A DNA stretch of 64,000 bases, taken from NCBI RefSeq assembly GCF_965118125.1, contig NZ_OZ221288.1, forward strand, positions 2,170,001 through 2,234,000, read 5' to 3'. This DNA comes from Pararobbsia alpina_A (GTDB lineage Bacteria > Pseudomonadota > Gammaproteobacteria > Burkholderiales > Burkholderiaceae). The stretch's first letter is position 1, and each line of letters opens with the position of its first letter. The notes beneath the pieces were generated by a model. It was given only the letters and a program-made list of their open reading frames with translations. It ran no database searches and was not told where the DNA came from. Below, in pieces: positions 35,039 through 44,381 of this stretch. Both the position numbers and the translations under genes were made by a program.

Positions 35039-35077
35039 CTGCAAATCAATTGCAGTAAATGCAAGAAAGATTTGCAG
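35039..35077 (+). promoter_or_regulatory. Inverted repeat at the Tad transcript start
   Basis: CTGCAAAT at 35039 and ATTTGCAG at 35070 form a perfect 8-bp inverted repeat with a 23-base centre. It could be an operator overlapping the start site or a 5' stem protecting the mRNA. Confidence 0.45.
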
Positions 35078-35304
35078 CATATAAGAGGTTAATCGGCATC
35101 CGGCGGTAAATATCACCGACATCGCCAGCCTCTTCAAATCCGTGCTTTCGGGCGGATTGGTCGTCTCTCTGTTTGATCGCTTTTCGAAGTTCTCGAAGAC
35201 CCGTTCTGCTGTTTCAGTGCTGTCCGAGGCCCGCCCCGGAACGGCCGGGGACGTTTCGCCCTGCGTTTGGCCATTGCGTTCGATGCGTTCGAACCGGGTC
35301 GTGC

Positions 35305-35330
35305 TGTGCCTGTGATTTGTGCCTGTGATT
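35305..35330 (+). repeat. Perfect 13-bp tandem duplication in the Tad leader
   Basis: TGTGCCTGTGATT occurs twice without spacing inside the untranslated leader of the pilin operon. Confidence 0.85.
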
Positions 35331-35448
35331 CGCGTTGTTCGAAATTGCCGTTCTCGAATTGGATTGTCGTTCGTCGTGTTCGGAGTCCGCCTTCTGGGTG
35401 CGCTCCGTCTCTTTTGATGCAAATGCCGTTTTCGAAAAGGAGCGCACC

Positions 35449-35745
35449 ATGTTTTATCGCAAGCCCACCCTCCCGCTGCTCAATAAGCGCCAACGCCAGC
35501 GTGGTCAGGGAATGACCGAATACATCATCATCGTCGCGCTGATCTCGGTGGCTGCGATTGGTGTGTATGCCGCATTCGGCCAGACGATCCGGAATCAGAC
35601 AGCAGGCCTCGCGCTTGAAATGGCCGGTGATTCGAAATCGAACAACGCAATTCAGAACGCCGACAAGGCGGCCGGCACTGCAAGCTCGAAGGCGAACACC
35701 GCCAAGACGCTTAATAACTATAACGACGGCAACACGGGCAACTGA
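35449..35745 (+). CDS. Flp/Tad-type pilin
   Basis: The 98-residue prepilin has a basic leader of about 19 residues followed by RGQGMTEYIIIVALISVAAI. Cleavage after the Gly before QGMTEY gives the Glu+5/Tyr+6 signature of Flp pilins. The hydrophobic helix is followed by a hydrophilic Asn/Thr/Ala/Lys-rich tail longer than in classic Flp. AAAGGAG precedes the ATG. It is the first gene behind the long leader and probably encodes the major pilus subunit, secreted through the machinery encoded downstream. Confidence 0.85.
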   Translation: MFYRKPTLPLLNKRQRQRGQGMTEYIIIVALISVAAIGVYAAFGQTIRNQTAGLALEMAGDSKSNNAIQNADKAAGTASSKANTAKTLNNYNDGNTGN

Positions 35746-35764
35746 GCGTAATCGGACACTCACG

Positions 35765-37261
35765 ATGAAAGCTCACATCGAACGGCGTCACGGCCTCCAC
35801 GCCCAAAGCGGGCAGGCGATGCCGTTCGCCCTGATCTTTCTCGTGGTCGGTGCGGCCGCGTTGTATCTGGCTTTCAACGCGGCCCAGCTCGCTCATGCGA
35901 AGACCAAGGAGCAGGACACAGCCGACGCGGCCGCTTATAGCGTCGGCGTGCTCCAGGCGCGTGACCTGAATTTCGCGGCCTATACGAACCGTGCGATGGT
36001 CGCCAACCAGGTCGCCACTGCGCAGATGATCAGCATCAAGTCGTGGATCGACGAGCTTGCAGGCACCTACAAGAACGATCACTGGTTCGACTCGTTTATC
36101 GAAGACACCGCAATGGTTTCCGAGCCCTGGATAGGCCCCAAGGAACTCGGTGGCCCGGTCACCGAAGGCGCCAAAAGCGCCCTCGATGCCGCCACGCGCA
36201 TCGCGACGGCGGGGCTCGACGGGCTCGACAAGGTCCTGAGCACTGAACAGGCCGCGTATCACGCATCGATGGCCTTGCAGATCCCCGTCGTCGCGGAAGA
36301 AGTCGCGCAGGCCAACGAACCGAACTCTCACGTCACCAAGACGTACTTCGCGACGCGCGGCGCACTGTCGATCATGTCGACGCTGAACTTCACGAAGAAG
36401 AACACGCCAGCGGGCAACACCGGCACCGATCGATTTGCCGATGTCGTGACCAACAAGACCACGCTTGACGGATTTGTCCAGCAGCGCGGCGCCAATATTC
36501 GCGATCCCCTTGTGTTGAGCAATATCGAGGAATGCCCGGGCTTCAGCCTGATCGCGGCGGACAACAACCACCTCGGGGGCACCCAGCTGCGGCCTGACAA
36601 GCGCGGATGGGAAGGCCTCGACGCCACCGACGTCAACGGTGCGTGGATCTGTTACTTCGAAATCGGTGCGGTCGGCGGGCCGATCATCAGTGCGGCCGGA
36701 TCGGGCGGTGCGGCCAACGGTCCCGGCGGCAGCTACTCGGGCAAGAATGGTTACGGTGGCTACCGCAATTACGGCGGCGCGTTGACCAGCGGGCTGACTG
36801 AGATCGCTGCGCGCGAGCAGTACTCGGAGGGGCCTGGCTCGTCGCTCTCGTCGACCAATGGTGGATTGCAGCCGTATCTTGACCTTGCGTCGCAACCCAC
36901 ACCTTCGCAGGGTGCGACCTTCAATCGCGCTCCGTCGATCACGGTCGAAGTCCAGCGCGTGTCGTCGACGGTCAACACGACCGATCAGATCCATGTCGCA
37001 ACGGGGGACCTCGCGGTGTCCGACGCGACCGCGGGTCATCAAATGCGGTCGGTCGCGAGTGCGAGCGCGTATTTCATTCGTCCCAACGAGCCTTCGAGCG
37101 GACTGGCCGGCGCGCTGAACAACGCGTCGCACTGGGCGCGCAGTGACGGTAAGTGGGAGTACCCGAGCCTGTTCAATCCCTACTGGCAGTCGTCGCTTGT
37201 CACGACCGACACGGCCGCGGTCGAGGCCGCAGATCTCGCCCAGTCGGCGGGGGCGCCATGA
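35765..37261 (+). CDS. TadG-like pilus assembly/adhesin protein
   Basis: The 498-residue protein begins with a prepilin-like segment (SGQAMPFALIFLVVGAAALY), a membrane anchor, then ADAAAYSVGVLQARDLNFAAY and a large periplasmic or surface domain rich in Gly, Ser, Thr and Asn from about 290 to 390. The TadE/TadG-like N-terminus and position second in the operon suggest a minor pseudopilin or pilus-associated adhesin. The ATG at 35765 gives the canonical short leader; longer frames upstream lie within the pilin gene. Its stop overlaps the next start. Confidence 0.78.
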   Translation: MKAHIERRHGLHAQSGQAMPFALIFLVVGAAALYLAFNAAQLAHAKTKEQDTADAAAYSVGVLQARDLNFAAYTNRAMVANQVATAQMISIKSWIDELAGTYKNDHWFDSFIEDTAMVSEPWIGPKELGGPVTEGAKSALDAATRIATAGLDGLDKVLSTEQAAYHASMALQIPVVAEEVAQANEPNSHVTKTYFATRGALSIMSTLNFTKKNTPAGNTGTDRFADVVTNKTTLDGFVQQRGANIRDPLVLSNIEECPGFSLIAADNNHLGGTQLRPDKRGWEGLDATDVNGAWICYFEIGAVGGPIISAAGSGGAANGPGGSYSGKNGYGGYRNYGGALTSGLTEIAAREQYSEGPGSSLSSTNGGLQPYLDLASQPTPSQGATFNRAPSITVEVQRVSSTVNTTDQIHVATGDLAVSDATAGHQMRSVASASAYFIRPNEPSSGLAGALNNASHWARSDGKWEYPSLFNPYWQSSLVTTDTAAVEAADLAQSAGAP

Positions 37262-38160
37262 AGACCTCAAGGACCGTGGCTTCCATGCCTACGCAAGCGC
37301 GCTTCGAGCGGCACGCAGATCTCGTCCACCGACTGCGGGTACGACCGAGTCAAGTTCGCGCCGCATCGCCAGGCCGGGCTTCCGGGCGTCATGCGTCGGG
37401 CCAGGCGCTGGTCGAGGTCCTCGTCATCGCTGGTGGCGCGCTCGTTGTCGCGTACCTCGCACTGAACATGATCGGCCACCTCAGCGATGCGCGCGATCGT
37501 TCGCTGATGGCGTCACGCTACGCCGCATGGGAGCGCACTGTTTACTTCGACGACACGAGCTGGTCGCCCACTTATGGCAGCGCCAATACGAAGAGTGATT
37601 CGCAAATTCGCAGCGAGATCGCGCAGCGCGTGCTCGGCCACGATACGAAAGTCTCGTCGAACGACAGCGCAAGCAATGCACTGAGCGCGACGCCCGAGCC
37701 CATGTGGCGCGATGTGGCGGGTCAGGACATGCTGCGCAACTACAACGATCTGCAGGTCAGTCACACGACATCGACCACGGGCACGGTTGCCGACAAGTCC
37801 GTCGCCTTGCTCGACACGCTGAGCGGCATCGGCGCGGGTTTTGATCTGCCCGTGAAGAATCAGCAGTCGGCCAATGTGTCTCTTCGCATGGCCTACGACA
37901 ACCCGACGCTGTCGACGCTCTGGCCTTCGTGGAAGGGCGTGACGTTCAGCGATCACAGCGTGGTGCTCACGAATTCGTGGACCCCCGATGGCAGCGATAA
38001 GGCGAAGGCCATGATTGCCGATGCCGTGCCCACGGCCAAGGGATCGTTGATCGAGTATGGATTGGACGCGCTCGCCGCGGTCGGCACCGATATCACGTCG
38101 CTCGATCTCGGGCGGATCCAGCCGGACGTCGTGCCGCAGGACCGGCTGGGGAACAAATGA
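37258..38160 (+). CDS. TadE-like pseudopilin of the Tad locus
   Basis: The 300-residue protein has an unusually long basic leader of about 48 residues, then HASGQALVEVLVIAGGALVV. The Gly-Gln boundary and Glu at +5 mimic a prepilin peptidase site of the TadE/F type. One transmembrane helix is followed by a periplasmic domain with WERTVYFDDTSWSP and a C-terminal segment rich in Asp and Val. It overlaps both neighbours by four bases. It probably sits in the inner membrane and helps pilus assembly. Confidence 0.75.
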   Translation: MKTSRTVASMPTQARFERHADLVHRLRVRPSQVRAASPGRASGRHASGQALVEVLVIAGGALVVAYLALNMIGHLSDARDRSLMASRYAAWERTVYFDDTSWSPTYGSANTKSDSQIRSEIAQRVLGHDTKVSSNDSASNALSATPEPMWRDVAGQDMLRNYNDLQVSHTTSTTGTVADKSVALLDTLSGIGAGFDLPVKNQQSANVSLRMAYDNPTLSTLWPSWKGVTFSDHSVVLTNSWTPDGSDKAKAMIADAVPTAKGSLIEYGLDALAAVGTDITSLDLGRIQPDVVPQDRLGNK

Positions 38161-38981
38161 TGACCCGATCGCAATCGATCCTCCCGACGACCGTGATCCG
38201 GCAACGCGTGCAGCATGATGGGTTGCGGTTCAAGGCATGGTGCGAAAAAGGGCTTGGCGCACAGGGCGCCGTGCGACTCGCGATGCGTGGGATGCTCGCA
38301 TGCGTGGTCTGCGCGGCTGTCACGTCCACGCCCGCCTTCGCGGATGGTGCATGCGATGCCATGCCGGTCACCGCTGCAAAGGTCGAATGGCTGGGTCACG
38401 ACCTGTCGATTAACGGTGTGCCCGCGCAGGCTGCCATGTTGACGATCGATGCGTCGTCGAAGCAGATACAGAACGCGTATCGCGACTATTGGGTTGCGCA
38501 CCATGTGCCGACGCATGTGATGAGCGATGGCCACACGCTGCTGCTCAGTGCGATTTCGAGCACATGCAGCTACACGCTGCAAATCCCGGCGAATCAGGGT
38601 TCACCGGTCAAGGGCCTGTTCAGTGCGATGACACTCGGTCAGGTCAATGCCTTGCCGCGTACCTTGCGGCCCGCAAACTATCCGTTGCCGCTCGGCAAGG
38701 TGACGCTCGACATGACGAGCCAGGACAACGGCACCGTCGCACGCACGGTGCAGATGACGCTGCCCGAAGCGTCGGCTGCGGACGCGTCTTCGACATACGC
38801 CGAGCGTCTGGCGCGAGACGGCTGGCACGCCGTATCCGGCGGACCCGCGCTGTCGAGTCCGCGCACCGCGCCATTCGGTTATGCGCTGGCCATGCAGAAA
38901 AACGGATACCGGCTCGATGCCGCTTTCACTCCGGCCTCAGGCTCAACAACGGTGGTGATCAATGTCGCGTTCGAAGAATAA
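38157..38981 (+). CDS. Exported hypothetical protein of the Tad operon
   Basis: The 274-residue protein has a long N-terminus with a signal-like segment (MLACVVCAAVTSTPAFA, about 46-62), then a mature part containing four Cys pairs or singles (GACDAM, STCSYTL). It shows beta-rich alternation, for example LPLGKVTLDMTSQDNG and TTVVINVAFEE. I recognise no domain. Tight overlap with the pseudopilin genes on both sides implies a role in pilus biogenesis in the periplasm. An internal start nearer the signal peptide, around codon 43-46, is possible. Confidence 0.65.
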   Translation: MMTRSQSILPTTVIRQRVQHDGLRFKAWCEKGLGAQGAVRLAMRGMLACVVCAAVTSTPAFADGACDAMPVTAAKVEWLGHDLSINGVPAQAAMLTIDASSKQIQNAYRDYWVAHHVPTHVMSDGHTLLLSAISSTCSYTLQIPANQGSPVKGLFSAMTLGQVNALPRTLRPANYPLPLGKVTLDMTSQDNGTVARTVQMTLPEASAADASSTYAERLARDGWHAVSGGPALSSPRTAPFGYALAMQKNGYRLDAAFTPASGSTTVVINVAFEE

Positions 38982-39189
38982 GCCTCTGGTGACTCTTATG
39001 TCGCTGACGCCGCGCCGCCGTGCCCGAGACCTGCGTGCGCAGCGAGGCCAGGCCTATGCCGAGTACGTCGTCATCGTCTTGCTCGTGGTCATCGTGCTGA
39101 TCGCCGGTAACGGATCGGTGATGACGCAGTTGCTCAACGCATTCAAATCGTTTTACGCCGCGTATTCGTATTCGTTATCCATGCCCTGA
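38962..39189 (+). CDS. Second Flp-type prepilin
   Basis: The 75-residue product ends its basic leader at RGQAYAEYVVIVLLVVIVLI. Cleavage before QAYAEY gives Glu+5/Tyr+6 as in Flp pilins. The mature chain would be about 45 residues, typical for a Flp subunit. The ATG at 38962 overlaps the preceding gene; an ATG at 38998 would give a 17-residue leader more like other Flp proteins, and is about equally likely. It immediately precedes cpaB. Confidence 0.78.
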   Translation: MSRSKNKPLVTLMSLTPRRRARDLRAQRGQAYAEYVVIVLLVVIVLIAGNGSVMTQLLNAFKSFYAAYSYSLSMP

Positions 39190-39211
39190 CCCTTACCGAA
39201 CGTGATTCATC

Positions 39212-40231
39212 ATGATGTTAAAGAGAATCAAGACGCAGACGCTGATCAACAACCCCTGGGTGCTGCTGGGCATGGCCGTGATCGCTGCGACCATTCTGAC
39301 CTGGTGGATGTTTCGCTATATGTCGGGTCGCGAGGCCGCGATGCGCGAGTCGCTGCTCGAGTCGATGAATGCGCATAACCAGGTGTCCGTGCTCGTGCCC
39401 GTCAACGACCTGAAGCCGGGCGTGCCGATCAGCTCCGAAAACTTCGCGGCGCGTGAAGTCCCCGCCGACTTTGTCTACGAAGACACGGTGCGCGCCGAGG
39501 AATTCGACTCGCTGTCGAACCTGACGCTTGTGAGGCCAGTCAAGCGCGGCGCTCCCATTCGGCGCGCCGATATCTCCGCGTTCCAGGCGCGCGATTTCAG
39601 CGACATGCTCAAGACGGGCACACGTGCGCTGACCATCGATATCGATACGACGAATTCGGCCGACAACATGCTCAAGCCGGGCAATCACATCGATCTGTTC
39701 CTGATTGCCGAGCCCGCCGATGGCGACAACAAGTCAAGCCAGAACGAGGGGCAGTCTGCGCATTTGCTGCTTTCGGACCTCAACGTGCTTGCGACCGGGC
39801 AGGACATCCGGCCGCGTGACTACGGCGAAAACGTCGCGCAGCAGGACGACGGTCAGCAACGCCGCGGCTACGACAGTGTGACGCTCGAAGTCACGCCTGA
39901 TCAGGCTGGCCGCATTGCGCTTGCACAGAAGGTCGGCACCCTGCGTGCGGTGCTGCGCAATCGCGCCGACAAGGCGGCGACGCCACCGGTCGACGTGGTC
40001 CAGGCATCGTTGTTCGGCGATACGGATGCAGGGGGCATTCAGTACATCGTCGGCGGCTCGGGCAATAGCAGCGTGTCGACACGCCCTGAGCTGGATTTGC
40101 ACTTGAACAAGCCCGTAACGGCCAGCGCGGCGCCGGCCCCAACGACGGCACAACGCATGGCGGCACTCACGGATGCGCAGCAGCGTGCAATGCAACAGAT
40201 CCAGAACGCGGTCAACGGTCACATGCACTAG
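39212..40231 (+). CDS. cpaB: Flp pilus assembly protein CpaB/RcpC
   Basis: The 339-residue protein has one N-terminal transmembrane helix (about 16-35), then an SAF/beta-clip domain with VPVNDLKPGVPISSENFAAR. The CpaB core follows, with TRALTIDIDTTNSADNMLKP and GNHIDLFLIAEPADG, and a segment SVTLEVTPDQAGRIALAQKV. It links the inner-membrane platform to the secretin in the periplasm. Position between the Flp prepilin and secretin genes is the canonical Tad order. Confidence 0.9.
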   Translation: MMLKRIKTQTLINNPWVLLGMAVIAATILTWWMFRYMSGREAAMRESLLESMNAHNQVSVLVPVNDLKPGVPISSENFAAREVPADFVYEDTVRAEEFDSLSNLTLVRPVKRGAPIRRADISAFQARDFSDMLKTGTRALTIDIDTTNSADNMLKPGNHIDLFLIAEPADGDNKSSQNEGQSAHLLLSDLNVLATGQDIRPRDYGENVAQQDDGQQRRGYDSVTLEVTPDQAGRIALAQKVGTLRAVLRNRADKAATPPVDVVQASLFGDTDAGGIQYIVGGSGNSSVSTRPELDLHLNKPVTASAAPAPTTAQRMAALTDAQQRAMQQIQNAVNGHMH

Positions 40232-40301
40232 CCATGACGCGGGAGCCGAAGCCGTTTGCGCCGATTGCGTCGAACCAGAATTAAAAACACATCGTCGAAC
40301 A

Positions 40302-42095
40302 ATGAAAAACGAACCACCCTTCAAAGCGGGGCAGCTTATCCGGGGAGTCCGACTCGCATTTGCGATGAGTCTCGTCATTCCATCCATTCACGGTCATGCG
40401 GAATCCGAGCCGGCGGTGAGCGGGGCGATTCAGGCATCGGCGCCCGCAGCGGCCACTCCGGTAGCGAAGTCGCAGAAGGCCGCGGTGACCGCGGATAGCG
40501 CAACTGCGCCGCATGCGACGCCGGCGCAGTCTTCGGCTTCGCCGATGTTGCTTGCGCAAGCCCCAACGTCGTCGACGCCGCCCACACAAGCGGCAGTGCC
40601 CGCATCAGCTGCGGCAACGGCTTCGACCGCGTTGGCTTCTTCGTCCTCTGCCGCAGCGTCTGCCCCGATCGTCAGCGCACCGGCTCCGCGACGACATGTC
40701 TACCGCCCCGCTGTCGCACGTGACGGCGACGAGCCAGTCGTCGAGTCGCAGCAGACAGCGCTGCCTTCGACGCTCTATCTGTACAAGGGTGAGGTCAGGG
40801 TGATTCCCGTCGAAGGCAAGGTCAAGCGCGTTGCTGTCGGCAATGGCGATCTGATCAATGCGTCGGTCGTCGACCATCAATTGCTGCTGCTCGCGCAGGC
40901 GCCCGGTGATACATCGCTCGTCGTCTGGAACGAGTCGGGTATCGCCTATCGCACCAAGATTTCCGTGTCGGCGCAGGACCGCATGACGACGCTTGCGCGA
41001 CTTCAGCATTCGCTCGGCTTTGTTGAAGACTTGCATATCGACGCGGACGGCAATCGTTTCGTTGTGCGCGGGAAGGTGCATCCCGAGCAGAAAGACCTCG
41101 TCAAGAATGCGCTCGAAGGGCTGCCTGATGTCGTGAACCTGATTGAAGACGACGACGGTGCGTCGCTCAAGAAGACCGTGCACTTCAAGATGGACATCCT
41201 CGAAATCTCGAAGACGGCAGAGCGCAATCTCGGGATCGCGTGGGATCAGCAGATCAATGGCCCGCAGGCATCGGTCGCAGGCAATGCGATTCGCACCGGT
41301 CGCTACAAGCCGTTTCCCGATACGGGTACGGCCTCGTTCGACAATGCGCCGAGCCAGGCTGCAGGCGCAGCGGGTGGCGTGTTTCTCGGCATCGCGACGT
41401 CGATCTTCTCGAAGATCAATCTGCTCGTCGACGACGGTGATGCCTACATCCTTGCCTCGCCTGAACTCAATTCACGCAGCGGCGGCAAGGCGACCTTCCT
41501 GTCGGGCGGCGAAGTGCCGATTCCGGTGTCCGCGGGGTTTGGTGCTCAGGACGTGATCTACAAGGAATACGGGATTAAGCTGGAGATCGCACCGACGGTC
41601 GATGCGCACAACGTGATTTCGACGGACCTGCTGACCGAGATCAGCCAGATCGATCCGACCGTTCAGGTTCAGGGCTACCCGGCGTTTCTGACGCGACGCA
41701 CGACGTCGCAACTCTCGATCAAGCCGGGCGAAACGCTTGCGTTGGCGGGACTGATCAGCGCAGACGCGTCCACGGCGATCGACAAGCTGCCCGCGCTCGG
41801 CGACATCCCGGTGCTGGGTCATCTGTTCAAGTCCACGGACTTCCGCAACAACAAGAGCGACCTTGTCGTGCTCGTCACGCCTTACGTCGTCGATACGGAC
41901 AGTGAAACGAATCAGAACCTGCTGACGCGCGGCTCGGATATCGGAGCGGATTACCGGCAGGAATATGGCGATCCGAGCCCGCTGCCCGATGCCAATCAGC
42001 GACGCAGCGACGCGATCCGAGAGGAAGAGAACGAGCGCAGTCGCTCGAACCCGGCGGCCACGCCAGGCTCGGACGATCGGGGTGCGGCGCATTGA
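40302..42095 (+). CDS. cpaC: Tad outer-membrane secretin (CpaC/RcpA)
   Basis: The 597-residue protein has an export signal and an unusually long Ala/Ser/Pro-rich linker (about 35-130). The pilus-type N-domain follows (LYLYKGEVRVIPVEGKVKRV), then a BON-like domain (FVVRGKVHPEQKDLVKNALE) and the secretin domain. The last shows VLASPELN-like IYILASPELNSRSG context, GGEVPIPVS, and LAGLISADASTAIDKLPALG then IPVLGHLF, the standard secretin signature. It forms the outer-membrane channel for the pilus. The ATG at 40302 is favoured because upstream codons read like leader DNA. Confidence 0.92.
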   Translation: MKNEPPFKAGQLIRGVRLAFAMSLVIPSIHGHAESEPAVSGAIQASAPAAATPVAKSQKAAVTADSATAPHATPAQSSASPMLLAQAPTSSTPPTQAAVPASAAATASTALASSSSAAASAPIVSAPAPRRHVYRPAVARDGDEPVVESQQTALPSTLYLYKGEVRVIPVEGKVKRVAVGNGDLINASVVDHQLLLLAQAPGDTSLVVWNESGIAYRTKISVSAQDRMTTLARLQHSLGFVEDLHIDADGNRFVVRGKVHPEQKDLVKNALEGLPDVVNLIEDDDGASLKKTVHFKMDILEISKTAERNLGIAWDQQINGPQASVAGNAIRTGRYKPFPDTGTASFDNAPSQAAGAAGGVFLGIATSIFSKINLLVDDGDAYILASPELNSRSGGKATFLSGGEVPIPVSAGFGAQDVIYKEYGIKLEIAPTVDAHNVISTDLLTEISQIDPTVQVQGYPAFLTRRTTSQLSIKPGETLALAGLISADASTAIDKLPALGDIPVLGHLFKSTDFRNNKSDLVVLVTPYVVDTDSETNQNLLTRGSDIGADYRQEYGDPSPLPDANQRRSDAIREEENERSRSNPAATPGSDDRGAAH

Positions 42096-42139
42096 CACGG
42101 CTTGTTGTGAGCCGGTAATTCGTAAAGGTGGGGCAGGCG

Positions 42140-44368
42140 ATGGAAACGAATCAGCAGGTGCAGATCGAAGTCACGGGGCGCGACGGAAAAACTCAAGCCT
42201 ATGCGCTCGGCACGCGAGCGACGCTGGGTAAGGACCCGTCGTGCGATATCGTGCTCAAGGGCTTGCTGATCGGCAAGGTGCAGGCAAGTATCGAATCGCG
42301 TCACGGACATTGGTATATCGAAGATCGCGGCGGCATCGCGTCGACGCTCGTTAACGGGAACCCGATCACCTCGTATGGACCGCTCACCGAGACGGACCAG
42401 ATCGAGATCGCAGCCTTCAAGATGGTCGTGCGCAACGCGCCTGCAAGCGCCGCCGTTTCGGGCGTTGCCGCACACGCAAGCTCAACGACGGCGTCGGGTT
42501 CGGCAGCAACCTCGACCTCGGCGGCCGCCCCCGCGCATCCATCGCAGGATCGCTCGGCACATGACGCACATCGTCTGCATCTCGTCGGCACGCAGCCCGG
42601 TGAAATGCCCGTGAGTGCTCAGGCGGCCTCGCTGACGAAGCCGGTGACCGGAGCCCATCCGCAAGCAGCGACACAACGATCGGCGCCGCACGATGCGCTG
42701 CGCGATCGCTCTCAGGAATGGCGTCCGGTTGCGACGCGAGAGGCCCCGAGTGTTGCGAGTGCAACGTTGCGTACCGGCACGGATGACATGTCGGTTGTCG
42801 CGGGTGCGCGAGGCTCGGTGGTCGAACTCGGTGTCGAGCATCGGGCCGTTGCGGGTGACGGTACGTCGAGCGCCCCGGTGACAGCGCGCGCGGCGCCATC
42901 GGCTCCGCCGTCGCAACGTGCTGCGTCGTCACCTGCACGGCCTGCATCGTCATCGGAATACTCACAGCGTGCGCAACCCGGATCAACTGCATCGACCAGT
43001 CCGCCTGCACCACCCGTGACTGCCTCGCCGCCTTCGGCCGCGCCGCGGCCACAGGCCGCCGCCCCATCCGACGTTCAACCCGACGTCGTATGGCTCAACA
43101 CACCCGAGGGCATCGAACTGCGCAAGACGGGTCATTCACGCCTGATCTCCGCGATCGATCTTCGACGACTCAACGTCGCGCGCATGAGCGAGCACGAACT
43201 GTCGAGCACGATCGGATCGCTGCTGCGTTCCGTGCTTGCATCGGACCCGGTCTTCGAATCGCCCGATATTCCGACTGAGGTGCTCTTCAAGAGCATCTTC
43301 GACGAAGTGATCGGACTCGGCCCGCTCGAATCATTGCTCGCGGACGAGACGATCACGGAAATCATGGTCAACCGGTACAACGAGATCTTTATCGAACGCG
43401 CAGGGCAGTTGAGCGCGTCGGCCACGATCTTCACCGACGATCAGGCCGTGCTCGGCGCCATCGAGCGCATCGTCGCGCCACTTGGGCGTCGTATCGACGA
43501 AAGCTCGCCCATGGTCGACGCGCGGCTCAAGGACGGATCGCGTGTGAATGCCGTGATTCCGCCGCTGGCGCTCAAGGGCCCGAACATCACGATCCGGAAG
43601 TTCTCCAAGCGCAAGCTTCAGGGTGAAGACCTGGTTCGCTTCGGATCGCTGTCTCCGCAGATGGTGGCGTTCCTGCGCGTCGCCGTCGAGCGCCGCGCGA
43701 ATATCGTGATCTCGGGTGGCACGGGCTCAGGCAAGACCACCCTGCTCAATGTGTTGTCGAACTTCATCCCCGATTCTGAACGGATCGTCACGGTCGAAGA
43801 CGCGGCCGAATTGCAGCTGACGCAAAGCAATCTCGTGTCGCTCGAGGCGCGCCCGCCAAACATGGAGGGCAAGGGTGCCGTGTCGATCCGTGACCTCGTC
43901 AAGAACACATTGCGGATGCGCCCGGACCGCATCGTCGTCGGCGAGTGCCGTGGCGGTGAGGCACTTGACATGTTGCAGGCAATGAACACGGGTCACGACG
44001 GCTCGCTGACAACGGCTCACGCGAATTCGCCGCGTGACTGTCTGTCACGTCTCGAAGTGATGACGCTGATGGCCGGGCTCGATTTGCCGGTCAACGCGAT
44101 TCGCGAACAGGTGGTGTCGGCGGTCGACCTGATCGTCCAGCAGACCCGCTTCTCGTGCGGAACGCGGCGCGTTACGCATATCACCGAAGTCAGCGGCATC
44201 GAGTCGGGCACGGTGCAATTGCAGGACGTGTTTGTCTTCAAGCAAACCGGATACGGCGACGACGGACGCGTGCAAGGCACATTCCACTCGACCGGCTATG
44301 TGCCGGACTTCTATCAAGACCTGATTCGGCGTGGCATTACCGTCGATACATCGATCTTCGCGGGCTAA
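42140..44368 (+). CDS. tadA: TadA/CpaF secretion ATPase with N-terminal FHA domain
   Basis: The 742-residue protein is a fusion. Residues about 1-95 form a forkhead-associated domain (YALGTRATLGKDPSCDIVLK, then ESRHGHWYIEDRGG with the S-x2-H-like motif). A Ser/Pro/Ala-rich linker spans about 100-310. From about 320 a complete TadA ATPase follows, with Walker A GGTGSGKTT at about 526-534, an Asp box (VTVEDAAELQL), Walker B RIVVGECRGGE and a His box (TGHDGSLTTAHAN). FHA domains bind phospho-Thr. ATG at 42140 has AGGTGGGG upstream; a GTG at 42128 is an alternative. It powers pilus extension. Confidence 0.92.
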   Translation: METNQQVQIEVTGRDGKTQAYALGTRATLGKDPSCDIVLKGLLIGKVQASIESRHGHWYIEDRGGIASTLVNGNPITSYGPLTETDQIEIAAFKMVVRNAPASAAVSGVAAHASSTTASGSAATSTSAAAPAHPSQDRSAHDAHRLHLVGTQPGEMPVSAQAASLTKPVTGAHPQAATQRSAPHDALRDRSQEWRPVATREAPSVASATLRTGTDDMSVVAGARGSVVELGVEHRAVAGDGTSSAPVTARAAPSAPPSQRAASSPARPASSSEYSQRAQPGSTASTSPPAPPVTASPPSAAPRPQAAAPSDVQPDVVWLNTPEGIELRKTGHSRLISAIDLRRLNVARMSEHELSSTIGSLLRSVLASDPVFESPDIPTEVLFKSIFDEVIGLGPLESLLADETITEIMVNRYNEIFIERAGQLSASATIFTDDQAVLGAIERIVAPLGRRIDESSPMVDARLKDGSRVNAVIPPLALKGPNITIRKFSKRKLQGEDLVRFGSLSPQMVAFLRVAVERRANIVISGGTGSGKTTLLNVLSNFIPDSERIVTVEDAAELQLTQSNLVSLEARPPNMEGKGAVSIRDLVKNTLRMRPDRIVVGECRGGEALDMLQAMNTGHDGSLTTAHANSPRDCLSRLEVMTLMAGLDLPVNAIREQVVSAVDLIVQQTRFSCGTRRVTHITEVSGIESGTVQLQDVFVFKQTGYGDDGRVQGTFHSTGYVPDFYQDLIRRGITVDTSIFAG

Positions 44369-44381
44369 CGAGGGCGACACG

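Larger units (their letters stand above)
34846..35448. other. Regulatory region and long leader upstream of the Tad operon
   Basis: This 603-base gap has no supported gene. It holds a strong promoter at 35003, an inverted repeat at the expected transcript start, a GC hairpin at 35234-35250 (CCCCGG/CCGGGG), a 13-bp tandem duplication at 35305, and four TTCGAA palindromes at 35183, 35288, 35338 and 35431. The first pilin start is at 35449, so the leader is about 410 nt. Confidence 0.6.

Noticed and set aside
35711..37270. Open frame of about 520 codons antisense to the TadG-like gene
   Set aside because: Arg-rich shadow with no recognisable domain; the plus-strand gene is in operon context with ribosome site and overlaps.
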